DNA from: Candidatus Anderseniibacteriota bacterium
GTDB taxonomy: Bacteria > Patescibacteriota > Andersenbacteria > UBA10190
Direction: 5' to 3'
Assembly: GCA_003229735.1 (NCBI GenBank)
Contig: QIFI01000027.1
Span: 1 to 9,582 of the forward strand
Length of the DNA: 9,582 nucleotides
Below, piece after piece: positions 1 to 5,561 of the stretch (the stretch's first letter is position 1; each line of letters starts with the position of its first letter). The position numbers and the translations under genes were made by a program. The notes under the pieces were generated by a model. That model ran no database searches and was not told where the DNA came from. It was given only the letters and a program-made list of their open reading frames with translations.

Positions 1-2649
1 AATAATCAATTTATCGTGACTAACCAATTTTACTTCGAAGGCAATTCGGAGAATATTCGCCCTGACATATTAGTGTTCCTAAATGGTTTGCCAATAGTGG
101 ATATCGAAGCCAAGAGCCCGACAGCGGCCAGCAATGTGGATTATACTAAAGCTATCGGACAGATTAAGCGCTATGAGCGCCATGCGTTTAAGTTGTTTTG
201 GCCGAACTGTTTTAATGTGGCGACAGATGGACTAAAAACAATGTACGGAGCAACGTATGCTCCGGCACAATATTTCATGCAGTGGTGGGACGATGAACTG
301 GAAAAAGAGCGTGATGGTACTTTGGAAATGACGTTGATTTCACTGCTGGAGAAAGGTCGTCTACTGGATATTATCGGCAACTTCATTTTGTTTGAGAAAA
401 CAAAAGAACAAACGACCAAGAAAATTGCCTATTATCAGCAGTTGCGGGCCACGAATAAGATTGTGGAGCGGGTCCGACAAGGTGACACCAAGCGTGGTCT
501 TATCTGGCACACGCAAGGTTCCGGTAAGTCTTTGACTATGTTTTTCACGGCTTGGAAACTGCGTTTTGCCCATAAGCTTAAGAACCCCAAGGTATTTATA
601 TTGGTTGACCGTATTGACCTGGACGACCAAATTTATCGGACGTTTATTAATTCCGGCGGGCAAAATATAGTACGGGTTGAGTCACGCCGCGATTTGGCAG
701 AGAAAATCAGGTCATCGGAGCGTGGCATATTCATATCCACGATTCAGAAATTTTCCGAGCTGGGTAAAACGACAGCCAACCTTGACGAGAATATTATAGT
801 GCTTTCCGACGAGGCGCATCGAGACAACGAAGGTATATCTGCTATCAACTTACGCAGTGCTATGAAAAATGCGTTTTTCTTTGGGTTTACCGGTACGCCG
901 ATTGATCGAACAACGCTCAATACGCACCGTAATTTTGGTGAAGAGGGGGAGCGTTACCTTGATTATTACTCTATTCAGCAGGCAATTGATGATGGAGCAA
1001 CATTGCCTGTTACTTATGAAGCGCGGCTGTCAAAATTCTTTATCGATGAAGAAAAACTGGACCAACAATTTGAAGAGTTGACTGTAAATCTTTCAGATAA
1101 AGAAAAAGATCAAATTTCCAAGAAATACGGCAAGAAAGCGGCGATTGTGAAATTAGATAAGCGTATGCGAGCAGTGGCACAAGATATTGTTGAACACTAC
1201 AAACTCTATGTAGAGCCGGCTGGTTTTAAAGCCCAGATTGTTTGTTATGATCGTGAGGCAACGGCGAAGTACAAGAAATTATTAGATGAGCTGGTGCCCA
1301 AAGAGTGGTCGGAAGTAATATATTCCTCCGGTGACCCGAATATGGATAGGGAAGATCTGCAAAAATACAATACTACCAAGGCAAAACGAGACAAGATTAT
1401 TAGTGAGTTTAAGGATGCTAATAGTTCACTCAAATTCCTATTGGTCTGCGATATGTTATTGACCGGATTTGACGCGCCGGTGGAGCAAGTGATGTACTTG
1501 GATAAACCACTGTGGGATCATAATTTATTGCAGGCCATCGCGCGTACAAATCGTGTTTATCCTAATAAGGGAGCGGGCAAAATCATTGATTATTATGGTG
1601 TCACCAAGAGCCTTCATGACGCATTGGATTTTGACGAGAGCGTGATAGATTCCGCCATGGTCAACATAGATAAACTCAAGGAAGAATTTGAGGCGGTACT
1701 GGAAGAAATTATGGCCGTGTTCGTTGGTGTGAATATTGAAGACCCTTCCATTAAAAATTTACGTCACTGCCTCAAGATTTTTGCCGAAAACGAAGAGCGG
1801 CAAAAGTTCTTCAAGGATAAATACTCACGTTTGAAGTTGTTATTTGAAATACTATCGCCTGATCCGTTTCTTAAGCAGTACTTGCGTATGTTTGAGTGGC
1901 TAACTAGCGTATACCTGGCGTTTGAGAAAGAATATGGAGTACGAGTACCGGATTCGGAAATACTGGCTGAGTTTGGTGAGAAAGTGAAACAACTCATTCA
2001 GCAACGAGTTGAATATGAGGGTATTACCAAGAACTTCCGCGAGATCAACATAAGCGATTTAAACATGATGAAACGACTCAACGAAATGGATGATAATGAG
2101 AGGGCTATTAATCTTGAAAAAATGCTCAAGCAGGAAATTTCCATTAACGTTGACATCAATCCGGCCTACAAGAAGTTTAGTGAGCGTTTAACTGTAATAC
2201 GCAAGCAATTTGAACAAAACCAGATTGACCTGACGGAACGCATAAAAAAGTATCAGGAGTTGCTAGAAAATATTAAAAAGAAAAGTGGTGAAGCTGAAGA
2301 GCTGGGTCTGTCGCTTAAAGAATACGGTTTGTACACTATTTCGCAGGAATATGTTTCTCCTTCCTGGCAAGATGCGAATATGGTTCGGGAGTCCGCGCCG
2401 GCGTACGCGGGACAGCTCATAGACGGAAAAACGAGCGTCTTTTTTGAATTTATTAGAGATATGTCGAGACGTCTTGAGGATACTCTGGACAAGGGGTGGC
2501 AGGAGTCTTCAAAACGGGAGGAGTTCTTAAAAGAAATTAAGCGTATCGTGCAAGAACTCGTATTAAGAAAATACAAGAAACAAATAAAGGTATTAGATTT
2601 TCAAAAGTATCTGAATCGTTTGGTTGATATAGTAATTAAGAAATTCTAA
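1..2649 (+). CDS. hsdR: Type I restriction enzyme R subunit (HsdR), 5' truncated by window edge
   Basis: HsdR is the ATP-dependent DNA translocase and endonuclease of a type I restriction-modification complex, acting with HsdM and HsdS. The frame is open from the first base, so the gene starts upstream; the GTG at 16 is internal by homology. Numbering from the first codon (882 residues), the nuclease domain shows the PD-(D/E)xK residues D22, E36 and K38 in RPDILVF...IEAK. Superfamily 2 motor motifs follow: Walker A GSGKS (173-177), DEAH (270-273), TGTP (297-300), LLTGFDAP near 486-493 and QAIARTNR (511-518). The C-terminal third is helical and charged, as expected for the complex-binding domain. 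HsdR proteins are usually about 1000 residues, so roughly 100-150 N-terminal residues are missing. No hsdM or hsdS is present downstream; any partners must lie to the left. GC is lower than in the genes from ruvX onward, which could indicate transfer. Confidence 0.96.
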   Translation, partial: NNQFIVTNQFYFEGNSENIRPDILVFLNGLPIVDIEAKSPTAASNVDYTKAIGQIKRYERHAFKLFWPNCFNVATDGLKTMYGATYAPAQYFMQWWDDELEKERDGTLEMTLISLLEKGRLLDIIGNFILFEKTKEQTTKKIAYYQQLRATNKIVERVRQGDTKRGLIWHTQGSGKSLTMFFTAWKLRFAHKLKNPKVFILVDRIDLDDQIYRTFINSGGQNIVRVESRRDLAEKIRSSERGIFISTIQKFSELGKTTANLDENIIVLSDEAHRDNEGISAINLRSAMKNAFFFGFTGTPIDRTTLNTHRNFGEEGERYLDYYSIQQAIDDGATLPVTYEARLSKFFIDEEKLDQQFEELTVNLSDKEKDQISKKYGKKAAIVKLDKRMRAVAQDIVEHYKLYVEPAGFKAQIVCYDREATAKYKKLLDELVPKEWSEVIYSSGDPNMDREDLQKYNTTKAKRDKIISEFKDANSSLKFLLVCDMLLTGFDAPVEQVMYLDKPLWDHNLLQAIARTNRVYPNKGAGKIIDYYGVTKSLHDALDFDESVIDSAMVNIDKLKEEFEAVLEEIMAVFVGVNIEDPSIKNLRHCLKIFAENEERQKFFKDKYSRLKLLFEILSPDPFLKQYLRMFEWLTSVYLAFEKEYGVRVPDSEILAEFGEKVKQLIQQRVEYEGITKNFREINISDLNMMKRLNEMDDNERAINLEKMLKQEISINVDINPAYKKFSERLTVIRKQFEQNQIDLTERIKKYQELLENIKKKSGEAEELGLSLKEYGLYTISQEYVSPSWQDANMVRESAPAYAGQLIDGKTSVFFEFIRDMSRRLEDTLDKGWQESSKREEFLKEIKRIVQELVLRKYKKQIKVLDFQKYLNRLVDIVIKKF

Positions 2650-2700
2650 GGCACTGTACAAAAATAATTTAATTATCTTTTGGTCTAATAATCCTTCCTA

Positions 2701-2728
2701 TAAAAATAGCCATCCTTGGGGGATGGCT
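2701..2728 (-). terminator. Intrinsic terminator of the minus-strand small-ORF unit
   Basis: Read on the minus strand, AGCCATCC, a 5-nt loop and GGATGGCT form a perfect 8-bp stem (2708-2715 with 2721-2728), followed directly by ATTTTTATA. This is the layout of a Rho-independent terminator. It lies 16 bp beyond the stop codon of the 31-residue ORF. On the plus strand the same hairpin is followed by a G run, not a T run, so it does not look like a terminator for hsdR. Confidence 0.65.
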
Positions 2729-2743
2729 TGGGGGGATGGCTTG
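2718..2743. repeat. Tandem 13-bp duplication overlapping the terminator
   Basis: GGGGGATGGCTTG occurs twice head to tail (2718-2730 and 2731-2743). In the minus-strand RNA this gives two copies of the 5' terminator arm (AAGCCATCC), either of which could pair with the single 3' arm. The second copy ends 1 bp before the stop codon of the small ORF. Confidence 0.85.
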
Positions 2744-2744
2744 G

Positions 2745-2840
2745 TTAAAGTTTCGAGCGCCAGTGGCTGATCAGGAACCAGATGGTTCCGGGGAGTATGG
2801 CGCTCATGGTGGACAGAATGGATAGAAGAGTGACTTCCAT
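2745..2840 (-). CDS. 31-residue hydrophobic small protein, unknown function
   Basis: A short minus-strand ORF starts at ATG (2838-2840) and stops at TAA (2745-2747). It is preceded by AAAGGAGATCGAC, a strong Shine-Dalgarno with GGAG about 6 nt from the ATG, one of the best ribosome sites in the window. The peptide begins MEVTLLSILSTM; its middle (residues about 4-25) is hydrophobic and could cross a membrane once, and the tail SHWRSKL is basic. It begins 24 bp after the stop of the 67-residue ORF and is followed at once by a terminator, so the two ORFs look like one operon. Small hydrophobic peptides of this size include type I toxins and regulatory membrane proteins, but no family was recognised and no toxin role is shown. 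Confidence rests on the ribosome site and the operon layout. Confidence 0.5.
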   Translation of the reverse strand: MEVTLLSILSTMSAILPGTIWFLISHWRSKL

Positions 2841-2864
2841 GTCGATCTCCTTTGACTGGGGTGG

Positions 2865-3068
2865 TTATTTAGTTTGGACGATGATTGCCGATTTTCCGTT
2901 TGATGACCAGGGGATAAGGTGCGCAAGCGAGGTTGTTATCAATAAGCTTGCGTCTTGGGACGGGCTGATCCTTATCTGGCATCCATATGTTTTTTTTCGA
3001 CTGACAAGGATATCCCCTGAAGAATTAACCTCGACAAATAAGTGGTCGTTTTCGTAAATGGTCTTCAT
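2865..3068 (-). CDS. 67-residue hypothetical protein, first gene of minus-strand unit
   Basis: The ORF starts at ATG (3066-3068), with GGAG 8 nt upstream in TTTTGGAGACAAGATT. An in-frame ATG at 3132-3134 would lengthen it to 89 residues but has no ribosome site and lies in the leader hairpin, so the shorter start is preferred. The protein begins MKTIYENDHLFVEVNSSGD; alternating polar and hydrophobic residues suggest a small, mostly beta, soluble protein with one cysteine (C30). There is no signal peptide or membrane span, and the family is not recognised. It is downstream of a near-consensus promoter (3210-3238) and a structured leader, and upstream of the 31-residue ORF and a terminator. That arrangement is stronger evidence for a real gene than the sequence itself. 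The overlapping plus-strand frame at 2782-3057 has no comparable signals. Confidence 0.55.
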   Translation of the reverse strand: MKTIYENDHLFVEVNSSGDILVSRKKTYGCQIRISPSQDASLLITTSLAHLIPWSSNGKSAIIVQTK

Positions 3069-3103
3069 AATCTTGTCTCCAAAATTTTGGGGTGAAAGGA
3101 CAG

Positions 3104-3167
3104 AAATCTCCACATAGCTGGCGACCAGCGGCATTTGCTACTGACACCGCCAGATAAGTGGAGATTT
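3104..3167 (-). promoter_or_regulatory. Structured 5' leader hairpin
   Basis: Two 20-nt arms (3104-3123 and 3148-3167) form a long imperfect hairpin in the leader between the promoter and the 67-residue ORF. In minus-strand order: AAATCTCCAC pairs with GTGGAGATTT (10 bp), then a 4x4 stretch with two pairs and two mismatches, then CTGGCG pairs with CGCCAG (6 bp), closing a 24-nt loop. The 3' arm contains GGAGA, which also occurs in the Shine-Dalgarno regions of both downstream ORFs, so the 5' arm could in principle pair with any of the three. It may be a cis-acting RNA switch or a binding site for a regulator. No known riboswitch was recognised. Confidence 0.5.
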
Positions 3168-3209
3168 GCCCGGTTTAACCTAGTTGGTTGTAAAGGTACT
3201 TAACGTGTA

Positions 3210-3238
3210 ATACTACAATATATAGAAATATATGTCAA
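3210..3238 (-). promoter_or_regulatory. Near-consensus sigma-70-type promoter, minus strand
   Basis: On the minus strand TTGACA (3233-3238) is followed by a 17-nt spacer and TAGTAT (3210-3215). The -35 box is exact, the -10 box differs from TATAAT at two places, and the spacing is ideal. Transcription would start near 3203 and give a leader of about 135 nt before the ATG at 3068. It is the best promoter match noticed in the window. No equally good plus-strand promoter for ruvX was seen in the same divergent gap. Confidence 0.7.
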
Positions 3239-3274
3239 GTAGGTTTATGGGGCGAATTATTTTAGGGTAAGGAT

Positions 3275-3673
3275 ATGGTTGTTTTATGTATTGATTATGG
3301 GGAGAGGCATGTAGGGCTGGCGATTACGGATATGGAGGGGAAAATAGCGGTTCGACATTCGGTTTTGGATGGAAAAACGGATGAGGTGATGAAAGTGGTG
3401 GAGGAGATTGTTAAGCAGGAGCGGGTGGAGAAGATATTGGTGGGAGTGCCGGTGAGCTTGGATGGAAAAGAGACGGCGCAGACGCATGTGTCGCTTAATT
3501 TTATGGATGATTTGAGAGGATGGTTGAATGATGACGTGGAGGTGAAAGGAGTGGATGAGACTTTGACCAGTGTGGCAGCAGAGCAGAATTTGAAAGCGGA
3601 GGGGAAGGGTTTGGAGGAGGAGCACGCGGAGGCGGCACGGATTATGCTGGAGGATTATTTGAGACAGGTGTAA
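3275..3673 (+). CDS. ruvX: RuvX/YqgF-family Holliday junction resolvase-like nuclease
   Basis: The protein has 132 residues, typical of the YqgF/RuvX family (RNase H fold; putative Holliday junction resolvase, also linked to 16S rRNA processing). Family motifs are the first acidic site CIDYGERHVGLAITD (D7), ILVGVPVSLDGKE (54-66), VDETLTS (93-99, where the family usually has DERLT) and the C-terminal helix HAEAARIMLEDYL (117-129). In the last motif the family normally has Asp three residues before the Ala-Ala pair, as in VDSASA of E. coli YqgF; here the position is His117. The first two acidic positions (D7, E95) are kept. The ATG at 3275 is chosen because the protein then starts just before the first strand; AGGG lies 7 nt upstream. 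It diverges from the minus-strand small-ORF unit and is followed by a repeat-rich gap before uppS. Confidence 0.88.
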   Translation: MVVLCIDYGERHVGLAITDMEGKIAVRHSVLDGKTDEVMKVVEEIVKQERVEKILVGVPVSLDGKETAQTHVSLNFMDDLRGWLNDDVEVKGVDETLTSVAAEQNLKAEGKGLEEEHAEAARIMLEDYLRQV

Positions 3674-3706
3674 TAGAGGAAGTCGTTTGTGCAGTGCTTA
3701 AACCGG

Positions 3707-3782
3707 CACTACCTCGGGGGAGCCATCCGCGGATGCCCCAACTTCGCCAAGGCTGCGCTGGGCAGGCACTCCCGAGGAAGTG
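3707..3782. repeat. GC-rich palindromic intergenic element
   Basis: Arms CACTACCTCGGG (3707-3718) and CCCGAGGAAGTG (3771-3782) are inverted copies with one mismatch in 12. The interior holds a smaller palindrome CATCCGCGGATG, flanked by GGGG and CCCC, and further GC-rich self-complementary sequence. It lies 30 bp after ruvX, does not continue any gene, and has the look of a dispersed REP- or MITE-like repeat. Confidence 0.6.
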
Positions 3783-3818
3783 TCTTAGTTTGGCTGGTTG
3801 GGGGCTGTTGATTTTTCT

Positions 3819-3878
3819 CCCTCACCCTCGCCCTCTCCCTCATATGGAGGGAGAGGGGAACGTGTTGCGAGTTGAGGG
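3819..3878. repeat. CCCTC/GAGGG palindromic element
   Basis: CCCTCTCCCTC (3831-3841) and GAGGGAGAGGG (3847-3857) form a perfect 11-bp stem with a 5-nt loop. An outer pair, CCCTCA (3819-3824) and TGAGGG (3873-3878), extends the symmetry. Pyrimidine-rich palindromes of this kind recur in many bacterial genomes and give rise to false ORFs translating as PHPRPLP-like strings, which is what this stretch encodes. The outer right arm ends 35 bp before the uppS start. No T run follows, so it is not a clear terminator. Confidence 0.7.
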
Positions 3879-3913
3879 GTAGGTGTGTATGGTTTAAGTC
3901 ATCGTCTAATTTT

Positions 3914-4633
3914 ATGATAGAAAAAATTGAAACAATTCCTAGGCATGTGGCGATTATTCCGGATGGGAATCGGCGGTGGGCTAAGGCTAAAGGGCTGAAA
4001 ACTGTTGATGGGCATCGGGCGGGAATTGATATGTTTGAGCAGGTGGCGGAGCAGGCCTGGCAGAGAGGAATAGAATATCTGACATTGTGGGGGATGTCTT
4101 TGGATAATCTGGCCAGGCGTTCAAGCGCGGAGGTGTCGTGGCTAATGAGTATATTTCGGCGGGAATTTATTAAATTATTGGATAGTGAAGTGATTCATAA
4201 GCGGCAAGTGAGGATCTCGGTGCGGGGAAGATGGAGAGAGAAGTTTCCTAGAAAAGTGATCGAGGCGATTGATCGGGCGGTGGAAGCGACTAGCGAATAC
4301 AAAGAGAGGCAATTGATTTTTCTGCTGGCATATAATGGGACGGATGAAATGATGGAGGCGATTAACGAGCTGGTACGGGATGAAAAACAATCAGAGCAGA
4401 TTAGGGTGACGGATAAGAAGCTGAAGGCCAGATTGTGGACGGGTGATTTGCCGGAAGTGGATTTAGTAATCAGAACGGGGAATGATCCCCATCTGTCTAA
4501 TGGATTTATGATGTGGCAGGCGGCGCACGCGGAGCTGTATTTTAGTGATAAGATGTGGCCGGCTTTTACGCCCCGGGAGTTTGATCGGGCTTTGAAATCA
4601 TATGGGCAGAGGCGAAGAATGAAGGGTTCTTAG
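3914..4633 (+). CDS. uppS: Isoprenyl transferase (UppS/cis-prenyltransferase family)
   Basis: Cis-prenyltransferases add isopentenyl diphosphate units to make the undecaprenyl-type lipid carrier for peptidoglycan and surface glycans, at the cytoplasmic face of the membrane. The ATG at 3914 gives 239 residues and places HVAIIPDGNRRWA at 11-23; a TTG at 3872 would add 14 residues from the upstream repeat and is rejected. D17 matches the catalytic Asp of E. coli UppS. The family FSSENW segment is replaced by WGMSLDNLARR (59-69), with a Leu where Trp is usual. The C-terminal site is IRTGNDPHLSN (186-196): R187, S195 and E207 are kept, but the second diphosphate-binding Arg position is His193. DGNRR resembles the eukaryote-like version more than DGNGR of E. 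coli. A weak promoter candidate lies upstream (TTGCGA 3865-3870, 17 nt, TATGGT 3888-3893). Product chain length cannot be told from sequence. Confidence 0.9.
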   Translation: MIEKIETIPRHVAIIPDGNRRWAKAKGLKTVDGHRAGIDMFEQVAEQAWQRGIEYLTLWGMSLDNLARRSSAEVSWLMSIFRREFIKLLDSEVIHKRQVRISVRGRWREKFPRKVIEAIDRAVEATSEYKERQLIFLLAYNGTDEMMEAINELVRDEKQSEQIRVTDKKLKARLWTGDLPEVDLVIRTGNDPHLSNGFMMWQAAHAELYFSDKMWPAFTPREFDRALKSYGQRRRMKGS

Positions 4634-4681
4634 ATTTTTCAATGTGCTGGACAAGCGGGGTGGTTAGCTAGCGGCCGATAA

Positions 4682-4690
4682 TGGTATAAT
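4682..4690 (+). promoter_or_regulatory. Extended -10 promoter (TGGTATAAT) next to the GT2 start codon
   Basis: TGG precedes an exact TATAAT (4685-4690), giving the TGn extended -10 form, which can work without a good -35; none was found at 16-18 nt. The ATG of the glycosyltransferase begins 7 nt after the box, at or next to the expected transcription start. Translation from a leaderless or nearly leaderless mRNA is therefore likely if this promoter is used. Confidence 0.6.
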
Positions 4691-4696
4691 GGAAGT

Positions 4697-5446
4697 ATGA
4701 GTGAGAATAATAGCGGGGTTTATCTGTCGGTGGTGATACCGGCGTATAATGAGGAGGGGAGATTGCCTAAAACTTTGAAATCGGTGGTGGAATATTTACA
4801 GCGGCAATCTTTTTCCTGGGAGGTGGCGGTGGTGAATGATGGATCGTCGGATCGAACGGCGGATGTGGTGCGGGAGGCGTCGGTGCATGAGCCGCAAATA
4901 AAACTGCTTCAGTATGGAGAGAATCGGGGCAAGGGATACGCGGTTAGATTTGGAATGACGCATGTGTCGGGGCAGTTCCGGCTGTTTATGGACGCTGATA
5001 ACTCGACCACAATTGATCAGTCGGAAGCTTTGCTGGCTTATTTTCCGATGGGATATGAGGTGGTGATCGGATCTCGAGACGTGGCGGGGGCGGAGATTCC
5101 GGTGCATCAGGCCTGGTGGAAAGAACGGTTGGGAGATTTGGGTAATTTGTGGATTCAGTTATGGGCGGTGCGGGGAATAAAGGACACACAGGCGGGATTT
5201 AAGATATTTACGGCCGAGGCGGCGGAGGCCGTGTTTTCCAAATTGACTTTAGACCGGTGGGGGTTTGACGTGGAAGCTTTAGCGGTGGCCAGGAGACTGG
5301 GTTATAAGATAGCGGAACGGCCGATTAAATGGGTGAATGATGCCAATAGCAAAGTGTCAGCCAGGGCTTATCTGGATGTGCTGGGTGAAGTGGTGCAGGT
5401 AAGGCTGAATATGTGGAAAGGGGCGTATGACAAGCAGTCAAATTAG
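4697..5446 (+). CDS. GT2 polyprenyl-phosphate sugar transferase (DPM1/ALG5-like)
   Basis: A 249-residue family 2 glycosyltransferase resembling dolichyl-phosphate glucosyl/mannosyl transferases, which move a sugar from a nucleotide sugar onto a polyprenyl phosphate at the cytoplasmic face of the membrane. Motifs in order: SVVIPAYNEE (11-20), VVNDGSSDRT (45-54) for nucleotide binding, the metal site MDADNST (98-104), TQAGFKIF (164-171) and RWGFDVE (187-193). The last two fit the ALG5/DPM1 branch rather than chain-extending GT2 enzymes. No C-terminal membrane segments or GtrA-type domain are present, so it is the soluble or peripheral form. It follows uppS by 63 bp, consistent with use of the lipid made by UppS. 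Donor and acceptor sugar are not deducible. An extended -10 box abuts the start. GGAAG at 4691-4695 is too close to the ATG for a normal Shine-Dalgarno. Confidence 0.9.
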   Translation: MSENNSGVYLSVVIPAYNEEGRLPKTLKSVVEYLQRQSFSWEVAVVNDGSSDRTADVVREASVHEPQIKLLQYGENRGKGYAVRFGMTHVSGQFRLFMDADNSTTIDQSEALLAYFPMGYEVVIGSRDVAGAEIPVHQAWWKERLGDLGNLWIQLWAVRGIKDTQAGFKIFTAEAAEAVFSKLTLDRWGFDVEALAVARRLGYKIAERPIKWVNDANSKVSARAYLDVLGEVVQVRLNMWKGAYDKQSN

Positions 5447-5450
5447 CGGG

Positions 5451-5504
5451 ATCCAAATGCCAAAATCCAAATGTCAATTCAATGACAAATGTCAAAGCTC
5501 AAAT
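5451..5504. repeat. Degenerate AT-rich direct repeats
   Basis: ATCCAAATG occurs at 5451-5459 and 5465-5473, and CAAATGTCAA at 5468-5477 and 5486-5495, followed by a further looser copy (TCAAAGCTCAAAT). The cluster fills the first half of the 115-bp gap between the glycosyltransferase and galT. The rest of the gap shows no clear promoter or hairpin. Confidence 0.65.
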
Positions 5505-5561
5505 TTTCTAAGACATGGGTTATTACGCTTGAGTCATTTAGACTTTGAATGTTGAGAGATT

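Noticed and set aside
2708..2744. Plus-strand terminator for hsdR
   Set aside because: The hairpin is followed by a G run on this strand; the T run lies on the minus-strand side.
2782..3057. 91-residue plus-strand ORF over the minus-strand small genes
   Set aside because: No ribosome site or promoter in this direction; it overlaps two minus-strand ORFs that have ribosome sites, a promoter and a terminator.
3284..3625. 113-residue minus-strand ORF
   Set aside because: Antisense to ruvX, with low-complexity His/Leu/Ser content typical of the reverse of a G-rich gene.
3694..3882. 62-residue plus-strand ORF between ruvX and uppS
   Set aside because: It translates the two palindromic repeats (PHPRPLPHMEGEG-type string), a known source of false ORFs, and has no ribosome site.
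3872..3913. TTG start that would extend uppS by 14 residues
   Set aside because: The extra residues come from the end of the repeat and do not resemble the family; the ATG at 3914 fits the normal UppS N-terminus.
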